Shown here piece after piece: positions 8,735-16,194 of a DNA stretch of 64,000 nucleotides (its first letter is position 1; each line of letters begins with the position of its first letter). The stretch comes from an uncultured archaeon (GTDB taxonomy: Archaea > Thermoplasmatota > Thermoplasmata > Thermoplasmatales > Thermoplasmataceae), in NCBI GenBank assembly GCA_000965745.1, contig CP009479.1, forward strand, positions 754,457 through 818,456. Reading direction: 5' to 3'. The translations under genes were made by a program, and so were the position numbers. The notes below the pieces were generated by a model, which made no database searches, had not been told where the DNA came from, and saw nothing but the letters and a program-made list of their open reading frames with translations.

Positions 8735-9196
8735 ATGGTTATGTCATCTCCGATTGAAGACCTTATTAAAGATGCAATTGAAAAGGAGGACAAGGCCTTC
8801 ATGGAGTACAAGGAACTTGCAGAAAAGGCTCCCAAGAGCAATATAAGGTGGTTTCTTGAATCATTCTCTGATGCCCGCAAAAGGATTAGGGATAAATTAA
8901 CCAATGTACTCGAAAACAGAGTTGATGATGAATTCGGTTACCCCGAGGAAAAGATATTGCACATCCAGGCAACCGAACATCTTCACTTCAGCGGAAATGT
9001 TGACCAGAACAGCCTTCAGAGCGTTCTCCTGTACATTTCAAAAAAGGAATCTGAGGACCTGGAGTATTTCAGATCTCTGATAGAGAAATCCGAAAGCCAA
9101 GAAGTGGAAAAATTCCTAAAGCCCATTCTGGCAGAAAAGGAAAATATACACATTAAAGCTGACAGGCTTTATCACGATCTTATAGAAATCTACTGA
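8735..9196 (+). CDS. Ferritin-like (rubrerythrin-type) four-helix protein
   Basis: A 153-residue all-helical protein. The sequence follows the rubrerythrin four-helix pattern: helix A with EKEDKAFMEYKEL, helix B with FLESFSDARKRIRDKL, helix C with SKKESEDLEYFRSL and helix D with EKENIHIKADRLYHDL. An ExxH ligand pair is present in the last helix (ENIH), but helix B lacks the usual ExxH, so a complete diiron site is doubtful. It may bind iron weakly or be a structural relative. The open frame extends upstream to a TTG at 8690, but the TATA box at 8705 supports ATG 8735, with a second ATG at 8741. It is divergent from valS. Confidence 0.65.
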   Translation: MVMSSPIEDLIKDAIEKEDKAFMEYKELAEKAPKSNIRWFLESFSDARKRIRDKLTNVLENRVDDEFGYPEEKILHIQATEHLHFSGNVDQNSLQSVLLYISKKESEDLEYFRSLIEKSESQEVEKFLKPILAEKENIHIKADRLYHDLIEIY

Positions 9197-9268
9197 CCGG
9201 CAGGCTCATTTTCAGACCCTTCATGATAGAAAGCAATATTTTGAGTAATAGTAGCGAATACTGGACAA

Positions 9269-10063
9269 ATGCACCTTATCGTAGCTTCCAGAGCAGATAA
9301 AGCAAGCATGTCTATGGAAAAATACATTCTGGAAAATGTTCCGTTCAGTGAACCTGATTCAGACAATGGCATGTATGAATATGGAAATTACCGCCTGAAA
9401 CTTATAAATGAAAGGCATCTCAATTATGATCAAATACCGGCAGAAGAAAAGGGTTTAACACCTGACATTTCAGACGTCACATTTCTCTCCAGCCATTCCT
9501 CATCGGCAGAAGTGAAATCTCTTACAGTGCATCCGACGGGTAATTTTGCAGAAGCCATTCTGGGTGGAAAAGAAAAGACTCTCTCGGTTAGCTCACCGGA
9601 GAAGATGACACCCGCCCTGAGGATGCTCGCGGAAGCATACGAAGGCAATGGTTTTGAGATCACACTGGAGTCAACGCATCATGGCCCGTACCTGGAGCTG
9701 CCAAATTACTACATAGAGATAGGAACAACCGAGAATGAGTGGAAGGATGAAGCAGCATTGAGAGCAGTAAAAGAGGCAGTTTTCACGGAACCCGACACCG
9801 CATCGGAAAACTTTGTTGGAATAGGCGGAGGCCATTATGTTCCCAAGATAACGAAGTACGTAATGGAAAACTCCGTTAATATAGGCCATCTTATTTCAAA
9901 GCACGACCAGGATACTATCACAAGGCAACAGATCGAGGAAGCTGTTGACAAGACCCCTAAGTGTCGTGGATTCGTCATGGACAGGAAGGGGTGCAGAGGT
10001 CCGGTAAGAGCCATTGTGAGGGAAATTTCAGACGATCGTGGTATTGAAATAATTAAATTATAA
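9269..10063 (+). CDS. dtdA: D-aminoacyl-tRNA deacylase (archaeal DtdA/GEK1 type)
   Basis: It hydrolyses D-amino acids wrongly attached to tRNA and so keeps D-residues out of protein. The 264-residue sequence shows the family hallmarks: the N-terminal LIVASRADKASM, FLSSHSSSAEVKSLTVHPTGN, the metal-site STHHGPYL, and ENFVGIGGGHYVPKIT near the C-terminal half. Length is normal. It is followed after a promoter region by the three-gene operon at 10226-13664 that I suspect handles epimerised or N-acylated amino acids. DtdA is common in archaea, so the adjacency alone proves nothing. Confidence 0.92.
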   Translation: MHLIVASRADKASMSMEKYILENVPFSEPDSDNGMYEYGNYRLKLINERHLNYDQIPAEEKGLTPDISDVTFLSSHSSSAEVKSLTVHPTGNFAEAILGGKEKTLSVSSPEKMTPALRMLAEAYEGNGFEITLESTHHGPYLELPNYYIEIGTTENEWKDEAALRAVKEAVFTEPDTASENFVGIGGGHYVPKITKYVMENSVNIGHLISKHDQDTITRQQIEEAVDKTPKCRGFVMDRKGCRGPVRAIVREISDDRGIEIIKL

Positions 10064-10168
10064 ATTATTAAAAATATCTATATAAAAATAATTAAAATTA
10101 GATTTTTAAAAATATGCTATTACAATGGTTCTTCTGACTGTTATGGAAGTCGATTTTGAGCATTAATG

Positions 10169-10176
10169 TTTAAATA
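10169..10176 (+). promoter_or_regulatory. TATA box of the PLP / DUF1611 / PP-loop operon
   Basis: TTTAAATA is centred about 53 nt before the ATG at 10226. Transcription would start near 10200, giving an unusual short 5' leader of about 25 nt that contains a hairpin (10202-10216) and a Shine-Dalgarno sequence. Confidence 0.45.
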
Positions 10177-10201
10177 CTCAATGACTCTAACTTCCAATTA
10201 A

Positions 10202-10216
10202 CCAGAACAGATCTGG
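10202..10216 (+). promoter_or_regulatory. Leader hairpin overlapping the ribosome-binding site
   Basis: CCAGA-acaga-TCTGG can form a 5-bp stem. Its 3' arm runs into the GGTGG Shine-Dalgarno at 10215-10219 before the ATG at 10226. The stem lies at the predicted very 5' end of the mRNA. It could be an operator or a weak translation switch. The stem is short. Confidence 0.35.
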
Positions 10217-10225
10217 TGGAAACAG

Positions 10226-11194
10226 ATGGAAGAAGTTGTAAGTGAAGAAGAACCCCCCGGCGGTACGCCTTTTTTCAAGGCTACCAGGCTAGGAAAACAG
10301 CTCAATTTGGACAATCTTTTTGTAAAATTCGAGGGAGCTAACACAACTGGAACACAGAAAGACAGGATTTCACGGCTTCATGTAAGGAATGCCATAGAAG
10401 GGGGTTTTGATACCGTCTCGGTTGCGACGTGCGGCAATTATGGGGCATCAATATCTCACTACGCTAGCTTGAATGGTGTCAGGAGTGTAGTGGGTATACC
10501 TGAAGGATATTCTAACTCAAGGCTGGATGAGATCAGGCGGAATGGCTCAGAGATTCTGACGATACCGGGCAGATACGAAGAGGCCGTTGAATACATGTCC
10601 CGGTTGGCAGGAGCTGAAGCTTGGTACGACTCCAATCCCGGATCTCCAAACGCGTCGGCTGATATTTCCGGTTACGAGACAATCGCCTATGAGATCGTGG
10701 AGCAGCTCGGCCACCCGCCTGAATTTGTGGCTGTACCCGTGGGAAACGGCACCACATTGTCTGGAATATTCTCAGGTTTCAGGCGCATGAAGCGTGACGG
10801 TGCAATAAGCGATTTGCCCAGAATGGTGGCATCAAGCACGTCCAACGGAAATCCTGTAGTTGATTCATGGAACCGGGGTTCCAGAAAGGTTATTGATCTC
10901 AACCCGGAAACTATTCATGAGACCGCTGTAAATGAGCCACTGATTGCATACAGGGCAATAGACGGGCAGAATGCGCTTGATGCCATATATGAAAGCAGGG
11001 GAATGGCCTTTTATGTGAGTGATTTTGACATGGTGCGTTATTCAAGAATAGCAGAAGATCTCGAAAGCCTGTCAGTTCTTCCAGCCTCTGCATCAACAAT
11101 TGCGGCAGCCCACAGCAGGCTGGGAAATTGCTGCAGAGGAAGCGAGATCGTGGTTGTACTCACCGGGAGGAATCAGATATGGACAACGCGGTAG
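10226..11194 (+). CDS. Threonine-synthase-like PLP enzyme (fold type II)
   Basis: A 322-residue beta-family PLP enzyme. The Schiff-base lysine is K45 in TGTQKDR; asparagine in ATCGNYGAS is the PLP-ring contact, and VGNGTTLSG is the phosphate-binding loop. The stretch SADISGYETIAYEI is typical of threonine synthases. It is shorter than a canonical ThrC (usually over 350 residues) and has no N-terminal zinc or helical extension, so the substrate is uncertain: it may be a threonine synthase, a dehydratase or a lyase/synthase of another amino acid. Its stop lies inside the next gene (16-nt overlap), and the three genes to 13664 form one coupled unit behind one promoter. The joint context favours a role in modifying an amino acid. 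Confidence 0.82.
   Translation: MEEVVSEEEPPGGTPFFKATRLGKQLNLDNLFVKFEGANTTGTQKDRISRLHVRNAIEGGFDTVSVATCGNYGASISHYASLNGVRSVVGIPEGYSNSRLDEIRRNGSEILTIPGRYEEAVEYMSRLAGAEAWYDSNPGSPNASADISGYETIAYEIVEQLGHPPEFVAVPVGNGTTLSGIFSGFRRMKRDGAISDLPRMVASSTSNGNPVVDSWNRGSRKVIDLNPETIHETAVNEPLIAYRAIDGQNALDAIYESRGMAFYVSDFDMVRYSRIAEDLESLSVLPASASTIAAAHSRLGNCCRGSEIVVVLTGRNQIWTTR
11165..11170 (+). promoter_or_regulatory. Shine-Dalgarno site that fixes the DUF1611 start
   Basis: GGGAGG lies 8 nt before the ATG at 11179, inside the end of the preceding gene. It supports that ATG over the upstream in-frame ATG at 11128. Confidence 0.6.
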
Positions 11195-12213
11195 TTCTAG
11201 CAGAAGGAGTATTTGGAACAACTTATGGAAAGACTGCCAACGGGCTCGTCAGATACAGCACAAGATTCCGGATCAAAGCGGTCATAGATTCAAGATTTGA
11301 AGGGAAGGATGCGGGAATGATCCTGTCCGGAAAAACAAGTGGGATTCCAGTGGTATCTGGAGTTGAACAGGGGCTGTTGCTCGGTGCGGACACGCTTGTC
11401 ATAGGTGTGGCCACGGATGGGGGTTTCATCCCGGAAACTTACAGGCAGTTTATCTCCGATGCCCTCAAGAGAGGTATGAATGTTGTCAGCGGCCTTCACG
11501 AGTTCATAGGGGATGATCAGGAATTTTCAGAGCTGGCTTTAAGCTCCGGCTCAAGAATCACAGACGTAAGGAGGTTGTTCAGGGACCTGAAGATACCTTT
11601 TACAGGAAAGATCGAGGAGGTCAGGGCCAAGAAAATTGCTATTCTTGGAACAGACAGTGCCATAGGCAAGAGGACGACCTCTGTTTTTCTCACGAGGGAG
11701 ATGAACATGGCAGGACACAAATCTGTTATGGTTGGGACAGGCCAGACTTCATGGATGCAGGGATTCAAGTATACCGTGGTAGTCGATTCAATGATCAATG
11801 ACTTCGTTCCGGGGGCTCTGGAAGAAATCACTTACCAAGCGTGGGTTAACGAGAAGCCTGAGTACATATTCATCGAGGGGCAGGGTTCAGTTCTTCATCC
11901 TGCGTATCCGGGCAGCTTCGAGATAATCGGGGCTTGCAGGCCGGACGGGATAATCCTTCAGCATGCCCCCGCAAGGAAATACTTCGACGGTTTTGGAAAA
12001 TACAGGATACCCGATTTAGGAAAGTACGTCAGAATACTGGAAGAGCTCTCGGACAGGCGGGTCATTGCTATTGCGCTCAATACTGAGAACATGACGCGGC
12101 ATGAAGTCATCAAGGAGAGAAATGCTCTTGAAAGAAGGTTCGGCATTCCAGTGTTTGACCCTCTTGGGAAACTCCTGAACGTTACCAGGGAAATCTCAGT
12201 AATGAACCTGTGA
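11179..12213 (+). CDS. DUF1611 family P-loop protein (DgcN-like)
   Basis: A 344-residue two-domain protein. The N-terminal part (VLAEGVFGTTYGKTANGL, IDSRFEGKDAG, GADTLVIGVATDGGFIP) matches the Rossmann-like N-domain of DUF1611. The C-terminal part begins with a Walker A motif, GTDSAIGKRTTS (about residues 157-168), and contains GTGQTSWMQG and FIEGQGSVLHPAY. From family knowledge, one studied branch (DgcN) is an N-acetyltransferase in D-glutamate catabolism, paired with an enolase-type racemase DgcA; other branches are uncharacterised. Here the partner is not an enolase-type epimerase but the PP-loop protein at 12210, whose GTG start overlaps this stop by 4 nt. The exact reaction is unknown. 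Confidence 0.83.
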   Translation: MDNAVVLAEGVFGTTYGKTANGLVRYSTRFRIKAVIDSRFEGKDAGMILSGKTSGIPVVSGVEQGLLLGADTLVIGVATDGGFIPETYRQFISDALKRGMNVVSGLHEFIGDDQEFSELALSSGSRITDVRRLFRDLKIPFTGKIEEVRAKKIAILGTDSAIGKRTTSVFLTREMNMAGHKSVMVGTGQTSWMQGFKYTVVVDSMINDFVPGALEEITYQAWVNEKPEYIFIEGQGSVLHPAYPGSFEIIGACRPDGIILQHAPARKYFDGFGKYRIPDLGKYVRILEELSDRRVIAIALNTENMTRHEVIKERNALERRFGIPVFDPLGKLLNVTREISVMNL

Positions 12214-13664
12214 TTATCTTGAAAAACACATACATGAGCAGAGTTGCCGCATTCAGATCATTCTCGGTTGGAGACATACGGATAAGGAAAAAGCAGATAT
12301 CGGGCAGAGTTTCTATATCCCACAAGGACGGGATGGAAGAGAATTTCAGGCTCATTTTCTCGTATTCCGAGGAAATAGAGGCAGACCTCAACACAGCGGG
12401 ACTGATGCTTACAATGCCCCTGATCAATTTTACATATTTTTCTGAGAAACTGATCCTTGATTATCCGGTATCTGGACAGGACAGAATACTACTGGAAAAA
12501 TTTCTGAAGATCAATGCCAGGGAAGTGTTTGTAAACAAGATATGCAGGAGAAGATACGAATTCTTCCTTCAGGAGGCAATTCCTTCCAAAAAGGAAATAA
12601 CCGAAGAAAATGCTGACGGCAGGACTGAGCTGGTCACCACTTCAACGTTCGAAGACACTTGTGCTGTAATATCGCATTCGAGCTCTGCGCTCATACTATC
12701 TTCAGGCGGAAAAGAGAGCCTCCTGACATTTGGAATGATGAAGGATCTGAATCCCAGGACGCATGCATATTTCTTCAACGAATCCGGAGGGCACTGGAGA
12801 GCGGCAAAGACTTCGTATGACTATTTCAGGGCAAATTATAAGGGCGTTTCGAAGGTCTGGTCAAATGTAGACAGGTTCTACAGATTCATGCTGGAGAGGC
12901 TGCCTGTTCTGAACATGGAGACTGTGAAAAAAAGGGCCGACACCTACCCGGTGCAGCTTTTCATCTTTCCGGTATACATATTTGCTGCAATTCCTCTTGT
13001 CAGAAAGCACAATATTGGAAATATCCTGATGGGGAACGAGTTTGACGATCCCAAGGACATGCCTTTGTACAGGGGAATCAGGCATTATTTCGGTGTGTTT
13101 GACCAGAGCAGCGACTTCATGGAGATGATGACCGGGTATTTCCAGGGAAAAGGAATATCCACAAGGTTATGGTCCGCTGTGTATCCCATATCGGGAACAG
13201 TGGTCGAGGACATACTTGTGAAAAGGTACCGGAACCTCTTCCTACAGCAAAGATCCTGCCACTCGTGCAGGTACGAGGAAGGGGCAATAAGGCCATGCGG
13301 CTCCTGCACAAAATGCCTCGGAGTGGCAATGTTCGTACTTGCAGCTGGCGGCAGTCCGGAGGAAATTCTGTATGACAGAACCTCAATCTCTGACCTTGAA
13401 AGGAACGTGAACGAGTCGAGGATGAGGCTGGATCCGGATGAACTCAGTTACCTGAAGAACGTTCTCTGGGGACACCCTGATAAGGGAAATGCAGATCACG
13501 TCCGGGGCATTCATATTCTTCCCGGTGAGTCGGAACCTTTGCTCCAGATTCCAGAGGACTTCAGGAGAGGTATCGGATTGATTTATGAACAATACTGCAA
13601 AGGCTATTACAGATTGGACGGTGAACACTGGGAAAAGGCGATAATTCAGAAATATGAATCCTGA
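12210..13664 (+). CDS. PP-loop ATP-pyrophosphatase protein resembling MurL glutamyl epimerase
   Basis: A 484-residue protein with an N-terminal region of about 150 residues, then a PP-loop, LILSSGGKESLLTFG (about residues 160-175, SGGKES in place of SGGKDS). Two Cys pairs follow near residues 349-371 in CHSCRYE and CGSCTKCLGVAMFVLAAGG. A PP-loop followed by a C-x2-C-x2-C block ahead of a hydrophobic helix resembles what I recall of MurL, the bacterial enzyme that epimerises the terminal L-Glu of a peptidoglycan precursor with ATP. Thermoplasmatales lack peptidoglycan, so the substrate must differ. GTG at 12210 overlaps the previous stop as GTGA; ATG at 12234 is an alternative. The family link is inferred by eye and could be wrong; PP-loop tRNA thiolases and amide ligases are alternatives. 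Confidence 0.7.
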   Translation: MIILKNTYMSRVAAFRSFSVGDIRIRKKQISGRVSISHKDGMEENFRLIFSYSEEIEADLNTAGLMLTMPLINFTYFSEKLILDYPVSGQDRILLEKFLKINAREVFVNKICRRRYEFFLQEAIPSKKEITEENADGRTELVTTSTFEDTCAVISHSSSALILSSGGKESLLTFGMMKDLNPRTHAYFFNESGGHWRAAKTSYDYFRANYKGVSKVWSNVDRFYRFMLERLPVLNMETVKKRADTYPVQLFIFPVYIFAAIPLVRKHNIGNILMGNEFDDPKDMPLYRGIRHYFGVFDQSSDFMEMMTGYFQGKGISTRLWSAVYPISGTVVEDILVKRYRNLFLQQRSCHSCRYEEGAIRPCGSCTKCLGVAMFVLAAGGSPEEILYDRTSISDLERNVNESRMRLDPDELSYLKNVLWGHPDKGNADHVRGIHILPGESEPLLQIPEDFRRGIGLIYEQYCKGYYRLDGEHWEKAIIQKYES

Positions 13665-14152
13665 ACTTCTTCAACATCCTTCTGTGTCCTGCATTCTGAA
13701 TAATCGTTCAGAAGATTCAGGTTCATTTCAAGAAACGTTGGCCCCCATTTGAACTTGGACATTATTTCGCTTGCCTCGTCCACAAGCCCCATTATGAACA
13801 ATGCAGACGATACTGCCTCCGAAGAGCTGAGTTTGCCGGGCTTTCCATAGTTGACGGGATTTGCAGGTACTAACACAGGAAGGAGCCTTTCCTCCTGCCC
13901 CCTTATGTCCTTAACCGAGTCAATCCTGTTCCAGGAACCTTCTATGATGCAGATCCCCTTTCTCCTGTACAGCTTCACGTCATCTCTGAGAAGGTACCTG
14001 TCGGCAAATGGAGTAAGCATAAGTGAACTCTTGCACCTCCTCAAGTTTACACGTTCCGCCAGGTTGAACCTCTCCAGCTTTTTCATGGTGGATTTCTTGG
14101 GATCGTCCTGTCCCATGTAGACGAAGTAAACCTTTCGGGGTCTTGGAATCAA
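13646..14152 (-). CDS. tsr3: rRNA aminocarboxypropyltransferase Tsr3 (DUF367)
   Basis: It transfers the 3-amino-3-carboxypropyl group of SAM to a hypermodified base of small-subunit rRNA. Family landmarks in the 168-residue protein are YMGQDDPKKST, LTPFADRYLL, the SAM-site IIEGSWNRID, LLPVLVPANPVNYGKPGKL and FKWGPTFLEMN. The start is a TTG at 14152, needed to include the conserved first strand (KVYFVY); the next ATG would remove it. The 3' end overlaps the convergent PP-loop gene by 19 nt. It is an isolated ribosome-biogenesis gene. Confidence 0.92.
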   Translation of the reverse strand: MIPRPRKVYFVYMGQDDPKKSTMKKLERFNLAERVNLRRCKSSLMLTPFADRYLLRDDVKLYRRKGICIIEGSWNRIDSVKDIRGQEERLLPVLVPANPVNYGKPGKLSSSEAVSSALFIMGLVDEASEIMSKFKWGPTFLEMNLNLLNDYSECRTQKDVEEVQDSYF

Positions 14153-14258
14153 ATTATATCATCACAACATGTTCTTGGGATTAATATCAGTACGTTGCTG
14201 AACAGGCTGTCAGACAACCTGACCGAAAGTAAAATAAAATGACTTTTGTTATAGAATA

Positions 14259-15881
14259 ATGCATTATGTTGTGATAACAGGCGGAGTATTGTCAGGCCTG
14301 GGGAAGGGAACTATAACATCAAGCTTATCACACCTTTTGAAAAACAGCGGCCTTAAAGTCACTGCAATGAAAATTGATCCCTACATAAACTACGATGCCG
14401 GGACGATGAATCCATACCAGCACGGAGAGGTATTCGTGCTGGACGATGGAAGTGAAGTTGATCTGGACCTTGGAAACTATGAGAGGTTTCTGGATGTTGA
14501 TTTGACCGGAAACAGCAACATAACTACCGGCAAAGTGTACAGGGAAGTCATTGAAAAGGAAAGAAGGGGCGAGTATCTTGGAAGCACTGTTCAGATTATA
14601 CCGCATATTACCAACGAGATAAAGAGAAGAATCAGGGATGTTGCCAACAAGAGCGGGGCAGATATAGTTCTTATTGAAGTTGGAGGAACAGTGGGAGACA
14701 TAGAGTCTATGCCTTTCCTGGAAGCCCTAAGGCAGCTGAAAAGGGAGGAAGGGGACAGATCAGTTCTGTTCGGCCACGTTACCCTTGTGCCTGAGATGGG
14801 CGCAGCAGGGGAACAGAAAACAAAGCCCACTCAGCACAGTGTAAAGGAACTGAGAGAGATCGGTATTCAACCGGACATACTTTTCTGCAGATCAAAATCG
14901 CCCCTCACACCAGATACCAAGAGAAGGCTATCACTTTTCACAGACGTTCCAGAGGAAGGCATCGTAAGTGTAGTTGATGTAGCAAACGTTTATCTTCTTC
15001 CAGAACTGATGCAGTCCCAGGGAATCCTGAGATATGTTATTGACCATTTTTCATTGAAGGGCCACAGTTTCAGGGAAGTGTGGAAAGATTACAAGTATAA
15101 TATCAGGAACCCTTCGGAAAGGGTAACAATTGCAACAGTGGGAAAATACACCGAGCTTCAGGACGCATATATAAGCCATAAAGAAGCATTTTCACACGTT
15201 ACAGGGAACAATGGAATCGCTGTTGACATTAAATGGGTCGATTCGGACACCCTTATTGAGAGTGATGAACTGCTCAAGGATGTGGATGGAATCCTGATCC
15301 CGGGAGGCTTCGGCTACAGGGGAGTTGAGGGCAAGATAAAGGCAGCAAAGTACTCAAGAGAAAATGATATTCCATTCCTTGGAATATGCCTCGGTTTTCA
15401 GGTTGCAGTGATTGAGGTTGCCAGAAACCTGCTCAATTACAAGGATGCAAACAGCACGGAATTTGACCCTGCGACGGGCAACCCGGTAATAGATATTCTC
15501 CCTGAGCAGAAGGGCATAAAAGACATGGGAGGAACAATGAGGCTCGGCTCAAAAAAAGTACTAATCAAGGAAAACACTCTTGCAAGCAAGATTTATGGGT
15601 CCCGGGAGATATGGGAAAGACACAGGCACAGATTTGAAGTAAACCCTGATTATATTGATGCGTTGACCAGCAAAGGGGCAGTATTCTCCGGTGTAGATGA
15701 TGAAGGGATAAGGATGGAGGTGCTTGAATTCAACGACAGGGAAAACGCGATAGCAACCCAGTATCATAGCGAATTCAAGTCCAGGCCCCTCTCACCATCA
15801 AGGGTGCATACGCACCTTGTAGAGCACGCCCTGCAGTACAAGCTGAAGAGGATAGGTGGTATTAGTGAAAGAAGTGCTTGA
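14259..15881 (+). CDS. pyrG: CTP synthase
   Basis: It makes CTP from UTP, ATP and glutamine. The 540-residue protein has the synthetase domain ([18 protein letters not shown]-loop, [33 protein letters not shown]) and a C-terminal glutaminase domain with the Cys nucleophile in LGICLGFQ (near residue 377). The His/Glu end of the triad reads [10 protein letters not shown], where most enzymes have HPEF. Its last 17 bases overlap the next gene, starting a four-gene coupled operon with SCP2, polD large subunit and a GPN GTPase. CTP feeds both DNA/RNA synthesis and archaeal lipid head-group activation (see carS at 42544). Confidence 0.97.
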   Translation: MHYVVITGGVLSGLGKGTITSSLSHLLKNSGLKVTAMKIDPYINYDAGTMNPYQHGEVFVLDDGSEVDLDLGNYERFLDVDLTGNSNITTGKVYREVIEKERRGEYLGSTVQIIPHITNEIKRRIRDVANKSGADIVLIEVGGTVGDIESMPFLEALRQLKREEGDRSVLFGHVTLVPEMGAAGEQKTKPTQHSVKELREIGIQPDILFCRSKSPLTPDTKRRLSLFTDVPEEGIVSVVDVANVYLLPELMQSQGILRYVIDHFSLKGHSFREVWKDYKYNIRNPSERVTIATVGKYTELQDAYISHKEAFSHVTGNNGIAVDIKWVDSDTLIESDELLKDVDGILIPGGFGYRGVEGKIKAAKYSRENDIPFLGICLGFQVAVIEVARNLLNYKDANSTEFDPATGNPVIDILPEQKGIKDMGGTMRLGSKKVLIKENTLASKIYGSREIWERHRHRFEVNPDYIDALTSKGAVFSGVDDEGIRMEVLEFNDRENAIATQYHSEFKSRPLSPSRVHTHLVEHALQYKLKRIGGISERSA

Positions 15882-16194
15882 TAATCTTGTTGAAAAAGTA
15901 AATAAAAGAATAGCTGATGATGAGAAATACAAGAAAAAGCTGAATGATGTCGTAAAGACTGTTCTAGTTCAGTTTGATCAGGACAAGTTCTACAACTTCA
16001 AACTCGACAAAGGCCAGATTTCTCCGGTGTCCAAGGGAGAAGTAGAGGCGGACATAAGGATTCAGGTGCCTTTCGAAACGTTCAACAAGATAATGAACAA
16101 AGAGACTGACGCCCTCACCGCATATTTTGAGAAAAAGTTACAGATAAAAGCCTCTCTTATGGACAAGCTGCTTCTGCAAGATCTGCTGAAATGA
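15865..16194 (+). CDS. SCP2-domain protein
   Basis: A 109-residue protein that is a single sterol-carrier-protein-2 domain: an N-terminal helix, then the [14 protein letters not shown] and [17 protein letters not shown] strands, and a C-terminal helix rich in Leu/Lys. SCP2 domains bind lipids or acyl-CoA in a hydrophobic tunnel. I chose the GTG at 15865 because GGTGG at 15855-15859 fits as its Shine-Dalgarno; GTG at 15856 overlaps that site. It overlaps pyrG upstream by 17 nt and shares ATGA with the polymerase gene downstream. Why a lipid-binding domain is coupled to these genes is not evident. Confidence 0.75.
   Translation: MKEVLDNLVEKVNKRIADDEKYKKKLNDVVKTVLVQFDQDKFYNFKLDKGQISPVSKGEVEADIRIQVPFETFNKIMNKETDALTAYFEKKLQIKASLMDKLLLQDLLK

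Noticed and set aside
10064-10165. Very AT-rich stretch considered as a replication origin or attachment site
   Set aside because: No repeated origin boxes, no orc1/cdc6 gene nearby and no flanking direct repeats or integrase; it reads as a terminator/promoter spacer.
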